Source: Formosa sp. L2A11 (GTDB lineage: Bacteria; Bacteroidota; Bacteroidia; Flavobacteriales; Flavobacteriaceae). Taken from it: a stretch of 64,000 nucleotides of DNA. The translations under genes and the position numbers were made by a program. The stretch's first letter is position 1. Each line of letters starts with the position of its first letter. The notes below the pieces were generated by a model. The model was not told the DNA's origin and ran no database searches. It was given only the letters and a program-made list of their open reading frames with translations. Of the stretch, positions 19,136 through 27,001 are shown in pieces. Location of the stretch: the NCBI RefSeq assembly GCF_009796865.1, contig NZ_CP047028.1:3038001-3102000 (forward strand), in the 5' to 3' direction.

Positions 19136-19181
19136 TGGCGGAATTCAGTGAGAGAGGATTTTGTATCCTTCTATAAATTTG
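19136..19181 (+). promoter_or_regulatory. Regulon operator and -7 box of DUF1444-like paralogue 3
   Basis: TGGCGGAATTCAGTGA (19136-19151), exactly 22 bases, then a perfect -7 TAAATTTG (19174-19181). Only one operator copy is seen here, unlike paralogues 1 and 2. Confidence 0.8.
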
Positions 19182-19206
19182 CATTGCATAACAAATACAT
19201 AGTAAA

Positions 19207-19827
19207 ATGAGCGATACAATTTACGGAGAGGAAAAATCTAGAGAAGAAATAGAAAAAATGGTTGAGCAAACTAAAAATCAGAAAATCTACCCCATTTTAA
19301 AACCAGCAAACTGGGTAGGACTTAAAGCAGGTGCATTAAGTACAAGCCTAATAGGTACCGAAGAAGATGGAGATTTAGAAGTGGTTATTGGTTATGGAAT
19401 GAACACTCCAGATAATTTTGTGTTTTTAACGCACAATCATTTAAAAACCATGGATGGTCAGCAAATTACAAAAGAAGCTTTTGAAAACTTAGAAAACTAC
19501 GACACAGAATTTGAGTATTCTAGAACTTTAGATAATAAAGTTTTAACCTCTAGCGGATATGATTTTTCTAGTGAAAGAATCTTATCTAAATCACACATGC
19601 AAAAAGCGCATGCTATGTTAGAAGCAGACGAGCTATTGGTTTCTATACCAAGACGCACTTGCATGATGGTTGTTTCTAAAGCAGCAGATAACGAACTACT
19701 TAATACATTTATACACTTACACAAAAATGCTTGGAACGACGATAGTTATAAGAATGCTCCAATTGCAAATATTCTTTTTGTAGTAAAAGATGGTGAAATC
19801 GTGGGTCACGCATCATTAGGACAATAA
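19207..19827 (+). CDS. DUF1444/YtpQ-like protein, tandem paralogue 3
   Basis: Product of 206 residues, close to paralogue 1 throughout. Both begin with MS, then an EKSxEEIEK helix, then YPILKPxxWVGLKAGALS. It retains DNKVLTSSGYDFSSERILS, the helix HMQKAHAMLEADEL and the core VSIPRRTCMMVVS. Soluble, no export signal. Three tandem copies, each with its own operator, suggest dosage or specialisation rather than a simple operon. A small gene (19959) and the LRR giant (20368) follow on the same strand without a clear terminator, so they may be read from this promoter. Confidence 0.6.
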   Translation: MSDTIYGEEKSREEIEKMVEQTKNQKIYPILKPANWVGLKAGALSTSLIGTEEDGDLEVVIGYGMNTPDNFVFLTHNHLKTMDGQQITKEAFENLENYDTEFEYSRTLDNKVLTSSGYDFSSERILSKSHMQKAHAMLEADELLVSIPRRTCMMVVSKAADNELLNTFIHLHKNAWNDDSYKNAPIANILFVVKDGEIVGHASLGQ

Positions 19828-19958
19828 CCTAAAAACACACTTAAACACACGTCTTTTCGTTAGGTATTTGCTAGTAGTTAACGCTAAAGAAAAAATAATT
19901 AAAAAAATAAGACTTGAAATATCTAGACTTTAATATCAATTGCAGAGTACAAAACTTA

Positions 19959-20288
19959 ATGGTTGATGTTTTTGAATTAATAAGTGCATCTAAAGAAACT
20001 GAACTTAAAATTAGTGAACTTTTAGACACACAAAGCATCTTTGAACTCGTTTTTGAAATTGTAAAAGACACGGGGTTTTATAATCTAGATGAAAATTTTA
20101 GATTAATAAAAGCCTTAAATATAGATACCGATGAGGAAACCCTAGATGATGCCCTATACAACACTTGGGTAACTATGACAGATAATTTAAACACTGCAAA
20201 AACTCAAGAAGAGTTTAATGCCAAGTTTGCTTTATTTGTTCCTATTGTTCTAAGAAAAATGGAAATGATTAACCACATTGCTGTTTAA
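19959..20288 (+). CDS. Small helical protein of unknown function
   Basis: Product of 109 residues when started at ATG 19959 (MVDVFELIS); the frame extends upstream only to a TTG at 19914 with unconvincing sequence. Predicted almost all helical and acidic (ETELKISELLDTQSIFELVFE; EEFNAKFALFVPIVLRKME). No operator is visible directly upstream. It sits between the third DUF1444-like gene and the second LRR giant, 79 bases before the latter, and is probably co-transcribed with it. Family not recognised. Confidence 0.6.
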   Translation: MVDVFELISASKETELKISELLDTQSIFELVFEIVKDTGFYNLDENFRLIKALNIDTDEETLDDALYNTWVTMTDNLNTAKTQEEFNAKFALFVPIVLRKMEMINHIAV

Positions 20289-20367
20289 GAACACATATAA
20301 ACCATCCCATCACTTTAATAAAAACCAGAAAGTAGTGCAAACTACTTGAACGCTCTTAATTTAAAAT

Positions 20368-22743
20368 ATGGAATTCAATAAGAATTATATAACTACATAT
20401 TATACAGACATAAAAAATGTCAAAAATTATCCTGAAGCATTTTTATACGAACTTTTTTTAATAGGAAAAATATCCAGAGATAATGATCTTGTTGCAGAGA
20501 TTTCTGAAACCTTAAAAGAATACGGTACAATACAAATTAATAACGCATTTAAAATGCGTAATAAACTACCAGAAAACGGACAAGATGCTACACGAATAAT
20601 AAAATCCTTTCTTCAATACGGAACTAAAGACCCATTGTTTCCTATTGGAAAATTATATACAATGATGGATTTTGCAATATTTTCTATTGATGAGGAATCT
20701 ATTGCAAAGAAATTAGAAAAGCAACCAGACCTAATTTTACGTTTACAAGGCATTACAGAACTACATATTGAAGGTGTTTTTAATAAAGATATTCCTGAAG
20801 AGTTTTGCTATATCTCTTCTCTTAAAACTTTAGAAATAAAAGGAGATTATAAAAATTTACCTACTTCTATGGGCAATTTACAGCAGTTAGAAAACCTAAC
20901 GCTAAATCTTGCTAATTTAGAATCTTTCCCTAGTAGTTTCTGGAATTTAAAAGCATTAAAAGAATTAGACCTAAAAAATATAGTTACAGATTGTCAAAGA
21001 TTTTTTCAACTAAATAAACTTAAAAAGTTAGTTAAAATCTATTTATTAAATGTTAATTTAAAAGACACCTCTCTACTTAAGCTTCCTACAAGTCTAACCG
21101 AAATTAGTTTTATTAGATTAGATAATATCTCTAAATTACCTAATAGTATTGCAACGCTTAAAAATCTTGAAAAACTAAACGTTTACAAGTGTCCTAGACT
21201 AAAAGAATTACCTGAGGGATTAGAACACTTAGATAATCTCTCTGTAATGAGTTTTGAAGAGGTTCCGTTAATCAAAGAAATAAAAGATAACCAAATATTT
21301 ACAGTAAACTGTAGCTATATTTCTTTAGATGACGATATAAAAGTAATAAGTAATGGCGCGCCTCTTTTTAATTCAGAATTATTAATTAGAGATGCTAAAC
21401 TACTAAACTATGTCTTAACAAATCCTAAAAACTTTTGCAGTCTTAAAAGCTTACAAATTCATTATATAAATGATTTTTCTGAAGTAACAGAAGGTTTGGG
21501 GCAATTAAAAAACTTAGAATCTATTGATATACATCAAGGAAGCAATACTAATATTTTATGGCAAAACATAGATAAATGTACCAACTTAAAATATTTAAAA
21601 TTATACAATGTTAATATAGAAACGTTTCCTGATGGATTAAAAAACTTAAAAAACATTGAGTATTTAAATTTTAGAACGTGTAGAAACCTTACACTTAACG
21701 GTAATAATTTACCTGCTAAGCTAAAGGAATTGCATATATCTGAAATTGAAGAATTTATTCCAGGGAAACATATATTAGAAATTGACGAGGCTAATTTTGG
21801 AAATCTTAAATTACAAAATCCTAAAGAATTATTTAGCACATTAATTACTAAAAAATTACATGTTGTATTTTTAAATCAAGGCGCACAAGGTCTAGAAGAT
21901 CTAACACAATATTTACCAAAACCAGAAGCTTTAATAGAATTAAAAGCGTACACGAACACCTGTAATTTTAAAAGAATACTAAAACACTGTACACAATTAA
22001 AAAGATTACATTTAGAAAATAAAGAAGAGAACTCTTCTCCTGTATACGCTTATCCTGCACCACAATTAGAGTATTTAAGATTACATTTTTATAAGGCAGA
22101 AAATTTAGAAGATTTATTAAGTAATATGCCAAACTTAGAAACAATAGATTTAGCACATTACGATATTTCTGAAACGTTTCCAGAAGTATCATTACCTCGA
22201 TTAAAAGTTTTAAATTTAAGTTACACTTCTTTTGAAACACTAGAAACCTTAAACGCACCAATGTTAAATACTCTAAGAATTGAATTGAGTTATAAATTCG
22301 GAATGGAGGGATATTCTAAATTAAATCAATTTAAAAAGTTAAAAAAATTGAGTTTTATAGGTATTAGTCACGATGTAAAAACTGTACCAAAAAGCATTAC
22401 GGAATTAAAACTTACAGAATTTTTAATTGGTCATAAAATTGATATTTTACCAGAATATTTAAAAAGAATAACAACCTTAGAAACGTTATCTCTTGGTGGT
22501 AATGATTTTATTAACATACCAAACTGGATTTCAGCCTTACCTAGATTAACTCGCTTAGATATTGATGGTTGCCAATTCGAAAATGCTGTTCCGGAGAGTT
22601 TTAGAAGACTAAAACTAAAAGAACTTAAATATTATATTGGGAAATTTAATGGTGGAAATATGCCAGCAGAAAAATACAAATACTTAATAACACCCGGTTA
22701 TACAAAATTAAGAAAAGCTTTTAGCACACAAGATGCTGATTAA
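20368..22743 (+). CDS. Large leucine-rich-repeat protein, paralogue of the left-edge gene
   Basis: Product of 791 residues. Residues 1-130 are a helical head (NYPEAFLYELFLIGK matches the NYPEDFYYEIFVLAK of the left-edge LRR protein). Then more than 20 LRRs follow, with clear LPxSxxxLxxLxxLxL spacing such as LPTSMGNLQQLENLTL near residue 170 and IPNWISALPRLTRLDI near residue 730. No signal peptide, so probably cytoplasmic. Such LRR solenoids bind proteins; partner unknown. No own operator is visible, unlike its paralogue. A strong bidirectional terminator follows. Confidence 0.85.
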   Translation: MEFNKNYITTYYTDIKNVKNYPEAFLYELFLIGKISRDNDLVAEISETLKEYGTIQINNAFKMRNKLPENGQDATRIIKSFLQYGTKDPLFPIGKLYTMMDFAIFSIDEESIAKKLEKQPDLILRLQGITELHIEGVFNKDIPEEFCYISSLKTLEIKGDYKNLPTSMGNLQQLENLTLNLANLESFPSSFWNLKALKELDLKNIVTDCQRFFQLNKLKKLVKIYLLNVNLKDTSLLKLPTSLTEISFIRLDNISKLPNSIATLKNLEKLNVYKCPRLKELPEGLEHLDNLSVMSFEEVPLIKEIKDNQIFTVNCSYISLDDDIKVISNGAPLFNSELLIRDAKLLNYVLTNPKNFCSLKSLQIHYINDFSEVTEGLGQLKNLESIDIHQGSNTNILWQNIDKCTNLKYLKLYNVNIETFPDGLKNLKNIEYLNFRTCRNLTLNGNNLPAKLKELHISEIEEFIPGKHILEIDEANFGNLKLQNPKELFSTLITKKLHVVFLNQGAQGLEDLTQYLPKPEALIELKAYTNTCNFKRILKHCTQLKRLHLENKEENSSPVYAYPAPQLEYLRLHFYKAENLEDLLSNMPNLETIDLAHYDISETFPEVSLPRLKVLNLSYTSFETLETLNAPMLNTLRIELSYKFGMEGYSKLNQFKKLKKLSFIGISHDVKTVPKSITELKLTEFLIGHKIDILPEYLKRITTLETLSLGGNDFINIPNWISALPRLTRLDIDGCQFENAVPESFRRLKLKELKYYIGKFNGGNMPAEKYKYLITPGYTKLRKAFSTQDAD

Positions 22744-22763
22744 TTTTAAACGTATTATACCAT

Positions 22764-22807
22764 AAAAAAAAGCCCAATTACAAATTTGTAATTGGGCTTT
22801 TTTTATA
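22764..22807 (+). terminator. Bidirectional terminator between convergent units
   Basis: Perfect palindrome of about 20 bases per arm (core AGCCCAATTACAAA/TTTGTAATTGGGCT) with A and T tails. It ends the LRR unit from the left and the immunity-type operon from the right. Confidence 0.95.
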
Positions 22808-22830
22808 AGGAATATTCTATAAATTAAAAT

Positions 22831-23262
22831 TTATTCTGAATAGGCTTTAATTAATTTGTATAAAGTCATTTTGGTATTAAACAAACCACCATCATCATGA
22901 CGAAAAATATAAAGTGTTTTACCATCGTGTATATCCACAAATAACAAATCTCCTTCTGAATTTTTTCCAATAGAGATGCTTGCAGATAACATTCCCGTTT
23001 GCCATTTTTTTCCTTTTTGGTCGTACATTGTAGGTCCGAAAATATCATTTAATGTAGTAGCATAAGCTCTTAAGGCACGAGCTTCACTCACTTCCATACC
23101 ATCAATATTTGTTAAGGAAATCATCTTCTCAAAACTATATAGTTTGAAATCTTCATCTTCTACAGTAACTGTTCTCGGTTTTTCTGAAATAAAATCTCTA
23201 TAATTTTTTCTAAACAAGTTTTTAGCAAGTTCAATGCTTTCTATAATAAAATCTGTACTCAT
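22831..23262 (-). CDS. SUKH-like (SMI1/KNR4-type) small protein, tentative
   Basis: Product of 143 residues with the outline of a SUKH fold: a helical N-terminus (ESIELAKNLFRKNYRDFI), then a core with GDLLFVDIHDGKTLYIFRHDDGG near residue 105, which parallels the G-D-xxF-D strand pair of SMI1/KNR4 proteins, and a final helix. SUKH proteins are common immunity partners of bacterial toxins and bind diverse effectors. Last gene of a minus-strand operon that starts at 26776. Assignment is by pattern only. Confidence 0.5.
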   Translation of the reverse strand: MSTDFIIESIELAKNLFRKNYRDFISEKPRTVTVEDEDFKLYSFEKMISLTNIDGMEVSEARALRAYATTLNDIFGPTMYDQKGKKWQTGMLSASISIGKNSEGDLLFVDIHDGKTLYIFRHDDGGLFNTKMTLYKLIKAYSE

Positions 23263-23279
23263 AATTATATTTTTTAATA

Positions 23280-23789
23280 TTAGTTCTTAGTATTTTCTTT
23301 TGTTTTTGTATCTACAATTTGTAGTAATGTTGGCATTCGGTATTTACCGTGCATACGTTCTATAGCGTTACAAACCTCATCTCTATCCGTACCAATAGAG
23401 GTGACATACAATGGTTTTTTACTTTCGCCACGAAACACTTCTTTAAACACAGCTGTTTTAGACACAAACTCAGATTTTGCGATACCTACAACCGGAATTT
23501 TATGCTCTAAAGCTTGGTACAAATAGCCTCCTAAGCCCAAGTGTTTTTCTTCTAGAATCACGTAACCATCTACAATAATTAAGTCTATTTCTTCTAGATT
23601 CACTTGTTTAAGTAGACTTAAAATACATGGCAATTCGCGCTTATAAAAGGAACCAGGTTCGTACGGTTCTACACCTTCAATAATATCCGTGTAAATTTGC
23701 GTTGGAGCTTCATCTTCCCAATCGTTAAAGCTTACCGCAATTGTTTTCGCTTTGCCATCGTAATAATAAGTATCAAAAGCAAGTTTCAT
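23280..23789 (-). CDS. Miniature endonuclease V-like protein
   Basis: Product of 169 residues, shorter than the ~220 of standard EndoV, keeping the catalytic core of the RNase H-like fold. D6 in the first strand (KLAFDTYYY) matches the first metal ligand. YEPGSFYKREL at 43-53 matches the YxPGxxxxRE block, with E52 as second ligand. IIVDGYVILEEKHLGLGGYL at 71-90 matches the VDGxG..HxRxxGxA block, with D74 as third ligand, and VVGIAKSEF supplies the conserved lysine. EndoV nicks near deoxyinosine in DNA or inosine in RNA. The G after VDG is replaced and the N-terminal part is missing, so substrate may differ. Sits inside an operon of immunity-type families. Confidence 0.72.
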   Translation of the reverse strand: MKLAFDTYYYDGKAKTIAVSFNDWEDEAPTQIYTDIIEGVEPYEPGSFYKRELPCILSLLKQVNLEEIDLIIVDGYVILEEKHLGLGGYLYQALEHKIPVVGIAKSEFVSKTAVFKEVFRGESKKPLYVTSIGTDRDEVCNAIERMHGKYRMPTLLQIVDTKTKENTKN

Positions 23790-23802
23790 AATCTTAGTAT
23801 TT

Positions 23803-24258
23803 TTATTTTCCTATTTGATGTTCGTAATAACCCAATGCTTCAGCTCTCACAAAATCAGTGTAACTCGGGTTTTCTGCAATAGATTTTAATACATCTATAT
23901 ATTTTTTACGCTCCTCGCCTACCAAACCATTAATAAATCTATTCAATAAAAGTGTAGATGTTATTGTACCGTTTTCTGTATTGAATTTCAGCAATTCTGT
24001 ATTATAAATTTTGTAATCTGGTTGATTTATAGCTTCTATAAAATGAATGAAAGAAAAGTTTTCGTCTAGTTCTGGATCTTGACGTTTTAAGAAGTCAAAA
24101 AGCACTTGAATAAGCTGTTGTTTTTGTGAATCTGTAAAACTATTTACATCGGGTAATTCATCACCTATAGCATCAAAAAATTCACTAATTTCATAATCTT
24201 CCATATCGCCATTAACTTGGAAGTTTTTAATTTGTGTAATAGCATTTTCTAAATTCAT
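23803..24258 (-). CDS. Small helical protein, possible HEAT-like immunity-type protein
   Basis: Product of 151 residues, almost entirely helical, acidic, with no signal peptide or cysteines. A helix pair near the end (RKKYIDVLKSIAENPSYTDFVRAEALGYYEHQIG) resembles HEAT/Armadillo-like repeats seen in some immunity proteins. The gene lies 13 bases after the EndoV-like coding region's partner spacing and 15 bases from the SUFU gene, so it is part of the same transcript. Not assignable to a named family from sequence alone. Confidence 0.6.
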   Translation of the reverse strand: MNLENAITQIKNFQVNGDMEDYEISEFFDAIGDELPDVNSFTDSQKQQLIQVLFDFLKRQDPELDENFSFIHFIEAINQPDYKIYNTELLKFNTENGTITSTLLLNRFINGLVGEERKKYIDVLKSIAENPSYTDFVRAEALGYYEHQIGK

Positions 24259-24273
24259 TATAAACCATTTAAA

Positions 24274-24930
24274 TTATTTTCGTTCTAAATCTGTGATTAA
24301 TAAAGGATTTGTTTGCTTTAATTCCTTAATTAATTGCTCAACTGCAGTTGTTGTAGGATCTGATTTTAAGTGCTCTACTTCATCTTCTGTAATACCTACA
24401 AGTTGTAAAAATGTGACTTCGCCGTGTGGAGTTTCAATCTTTCCTAATTCAGGATCTACTGCAAATACAAAACCAAAAATTTTAGTGTCTGTATTGAGTC
24501 TAATTGGACCCTTTGCAGCTATAAAATGATTCTCTTCAAACCATTTACCACTGCTAAAAACATAACGTGCCAAATTATTCATAATCTGAATCGCCCAAGT
24601 TGGCTCATCCTTATCTTCTTTAAAGGGTTTTAATCTAAAGGTAAACTCAAATCCCCATTTACTGAATTCTTCTTCTGTTTTTTCTTCATCATAATACAAT
24701 TCAGACATGCCATAACTCACGATATGCTTATGATTTTCTTGATGATTAGAATCGTAAATACTAGCGCCATCTATAGGGTCTGTACCACCTAAACTAAAAT
24801 GAAGTCCGCATAAAGGACCATAATGTTTTGGCTCGGTATCTGCATATAGGTTTTCTAAAGCTTTGTCTATAGCTAACCAGCCTACAGCATCTTCTTCTGT
24901 AAATTTATTTTTATAAGTTGCTTTGTCCAT
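24274..24930 (-). CDS. Suppressor-of-fused (SUFU) domain protein
   Basis: Product of 218 residues spanning one full bacterial SUFU domain. The matching blocks come in order: GWLAIDKALENLYADTEPKH near residue 17, GGTDPIDGASIYD near 48, the strand HIVSYGMSELYYDE near 68, WGFEFTFRLKP near 92, NNLARYVFSSGKWF near 118, and VDPELGKIETPHGEVTFLQL near 158. Bacterial SUFU proteins are cytoplasmic and are known as immunity proteins in polymorphic toxin loci. No toxin gene is visible beside it. Operon partner of SUKH, EndoV-like and DUF2314 genes. Confidence 0.92.
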   Translation of the reverse strand: MDKATYKNKFTEEDAVGWLAIDKALENLYADTEPKHYGPLCGLHFSLGGTDPIDGASIYDSNHQENHKHIVSYGMSELYYDEEKTEEEFSKWGFEFTFRLKPFKEDKDEPTWAIQIMNNLARYVFSSGKWFEENHFIAAKGPIRLNTDTKIFGFVFAVDPELGKIETPHGEVTFLQLVGITEDEVEHLKSDPTTTAVEQLIKELKQTNPLLITDLERK

Positions 24931-24970
24931 TTTAACTTAATTAATCTTAATGTTAATTCAAAAAATAAGC

Positions 24971-25576
24971 TTATTCTAAAATCTCTTCATCAATAAAATT
25001 AAAATCAGTTTCTATTAGCATTTTTAAATAGGCATCAAAACTGTCTGCAATCACTTTAAATTCATCTGGATCGTGAAGAAATCTTATAACCTGACCTTTT
25101 GCACCTTTTTCTGATGGACTAAAGTCTATAAATAACTGAGAGGTTCCGCAGTTATTCATACAATCTGAAAAATGAAGCCAATTCATATTGTTTGCATTAT
25201 TGGTGATTTTCTCATCTATTTTTACACCTTCATATGCTCTATTTATATAATCTGAATAATAGTTTATAGCATTATTTCTGTTTTCAAAAATCTGTTTAGA
25301 TGATAATAGATAGTACGGATATTCAGAAACATCGGAGCCCAACAGAAAAAAAGTAATCTTTTCTTCTCCATACGCTCTCCAATATGTGCCATCTACGTAT
25401 TGTAGTAAATTAATTAAAGCACTTGGAATACTAGGATAAATTGCTTTAAGTTTATCTAGATCTTCTTGTGTTGCACCGTGTTTTATGTATTCAAAATAAT
25501 CCCAAATTTCTTTACCTTTTGCATTATAATAGGCGCTTTTAAGTCCTGAGATATATGTATTTACTATGTTTTTCAT
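24971..25576 (-). CDS. SMI1/KNR4 (SUKH) family protein
   Basis: Product of 201 residues with the SUKH pattern: helix GATQEDLDKLKAIYPSIPSALINLLQYVDG near residues 33-63, the loop with FFLLGSDVSEYPYYL, and the conserved strand pair LFIDFSPSEKGAKGQVIRF near residue 150 ahead of the final helix SFDAYLKMLI. Members are cytoplasmic immunity proteins that bind and block toxins, often nucleases. It lies in the multi-gene minus-strand unit between a broken gene and the SUFU gene. The partner toxin is not in the window. Confidence 0.88.
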   Translation of the reverse strand: MKNIVNTYISGLKSAYYNAKGKEIWDYFEYIKHGATQEDLDKLKAIYPSIPSALINLLQYVDGTYWRAYGEEKITFFLLGSDVSEYPYYLLSSKQIFENRNNAINYYSDYINRAYEGVKIDEKITNNANNMNWLHFSDCMNNCGTSQLFIDFSPSEKGAKGQVIRFLHDPDEFKVIADSFDAYLKMLIETDFNFIDEEILE

Positions 25577-25595
25577 TTTAAACGCTATTAGTATT

Positions 25596-26002
25596 TTACT
25601 TATTCTTAGTTATAAATTCTAATGACTTAGAGTTTAATACATGGTTATAAGTTCCATTCTGTAACTCTAACGTATTTATATTAAAGTCTGAAATTTTGGC
25701 TCTATAGATTTTAATACGTCCTCCATTTCCTTTATTTAGCCATTCTGAAAGGTTTCTTTTCATCGTGTTTTGGTTATCCCAAACAATAAGTTACCTAAAG
25801 ATTTTTCGAGAACTCCAAATTCATTAAAGCCTGTTGAATTTAAATTTTGATTATCTGAACAACGAAAAATAAGATCTCCATCTTTAATATTTTCATTAAA
25901 AACAAAATCCATTTTTGTAGATTCTTGTTTGTTTATATAAACCCAAGAAAATACAAAAATGGATAATATGCCTATAATAAGGATTGTTAACTTAATTTTC
26001 AT
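25596..26002 (-). pseudogene. Frameshifted small exported protein gene
   Basis: The first frame (ATG 26002) gives 80 residues with an N-terminal membrane/signal segment and the motif IKDGDLIFRCSDNQN, then stops at 25760. A second frame from 25763 to the TAA at 25596 gives 55 residues. Read back across the junction, the second frame continues naturally upstream as VWDNQNTMKRNLSEWLNKG. The break lies in a TTATTG run near 25785 and is explained by loss of one base. DGDLIF followed by a short LSEW block recalls YiiX-type papain-like hydrolases, but the catalytic His position is not convincing. A real ATGA-coupled gene pair is the alternative. Confidence 0.5.
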
Positions 26003-26020
26003 GTAAAAATTTTAAGTTCC

Positions 26021-26776
26021 CTATTTTAATACAGGAATAAGATGTTTCCAGTTTAAGGCTGTTGCAAAATCTAACGCTGTTTTTCCTGTATTGGTTTTAG
26101 CCGTTTTATCTGCTCCTAATTCTAATAAAATTTCTACTGCTATTTTATTTCCTGCAATAGTTTCGGTGTGTAATCTAGTCACCCCATTTTCATCTATAGC
26201 TGTTACAGCATCTAGGTTGGCTTCAAAATAATCTCGAGCAGGTTTTTCCATAACTTTACTCATTGGATGCTCTATAAGATTTTCTTCATTTTCTTCCTGC
26301 TTATAAGCTACTAAAATATTATTAGGGTCTCCAAAATCTAATCCCCAAGCCTCATCGTGTTGCTTTCTTGCTTCCTCCGTCATATCAGAACGTAGAACTT
26401 GAATGGTATATCCACCGTAAGTTTTACGGTCTATGGCTAGCATCCAATCTGATATTTCAGAGACTTTTCTAGTTACCGTATCGCCTTCCGCAACATTGGT
26501 TAATAGGTTAGGTGAATTCATTAAAACACCCGTAATATTTTCCCCATCAAAAGCTATTTCGCTAATCCACATATGTTCTACAGTAGGTTCAGCATTAGCT
26601 TCATCCATTTGCTGAAAAGGAATCTTTACCAACGATAAATCATGTGCAGGAACCATACGTTTTGCTTCCCAATATATTTCTCTCCAGAAATAGTTAAACG
26701 TGTCTTGTGCTTTAAGATAAGCAGCTTTCATTTTTTCGTTTTGTTCTGCGTAAATTATATTATTTTCTTGACTCAT
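26021..26776 (-). CDS. DUF2314 domain protein with C-terminal ankyrin repeats
   Basis: Product of 251 residues. Residues 10-130 fit DUF2314: an A-x-x-x-A-x-x-F-x-x-F-W start, VKIPFQQ, EHMWISEIAFDGENITGVLMNSP near residue 68 and SEISDWMLAI near 105. Residues 190-250 contain two ankyrin repeats (GVTRLHTETIAGNKIAVEILLELGADKTA; TGKTALDFATALNWKHLI). Both modules occur as immunity or binding domains in bacterial conflict loci. First gene of the seven-member minus-strand operon; its leader is about 150 bases and contains only tiny open frames. Confidence 0.8.
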   Translation of the reverse strand: MSQENNIIYAEQNEKMKAAYLKAQDTFNYFWREIYWEAKRMVPAHDLSLVKIPFQQMDEANAEPTVEHMWISEIAFDGENITGVLMNSPNLLTNVAEGDTVTRKVSEISDWMLAIDRKTYGGYTIQVLRSDMTEEARKQHDEAWGLDFGDPNNILVAYKQEENEENLIEHPMSKVMEKPARDYFEANLDAVTAIDENGVTRLHTETIAGNKIAVEILLELGADKTAKTNTGKTALDFATALNWKHLIPVLK

Positions 26777-26933
26777 AATTTATTTATTTTTTAATGACTG
26801 ATTTGCTTTAAACAAAAAGTTGTCTTAACTTTTAATAACCTTCCTCTTTTGGATCTTTATTAATCATTTCTTTGTGATGTGTCTTCTAAAAAACATTAAA
26901 GAATAATAGATTTTAATCCCCAATTAACACGAA

Positions 26934-26979
26934 CAAAGATGAAATTTTAGATGATTTTTTATATAACGGATTTCAGTGA
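26934..26979 (-). promoter_or_regulatory. Regulon operator and -7 box of the immunity-type operon
   Basis: Minus strand: TCACTGAAATCCGTTA (26979-26964), 22 bases, then CATCTTTG (26941-26934), one mismatch from TAnnTTTG. Transcription would begin near 26927, leaving an unusually long leader before the ATG at 26776. Confidence 0.72.
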
Positions 26980-27001
26980 TATTTAATTTTCTGAACTATT
27001 T

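Noticed and set aside
19850-19890. Hairpin after DUF1444-like paralogue 3
   Set aside because: The stem is imperfect and followed by A-rich, not T-rich, sequence on the coding strand, so I do not call a terminator.
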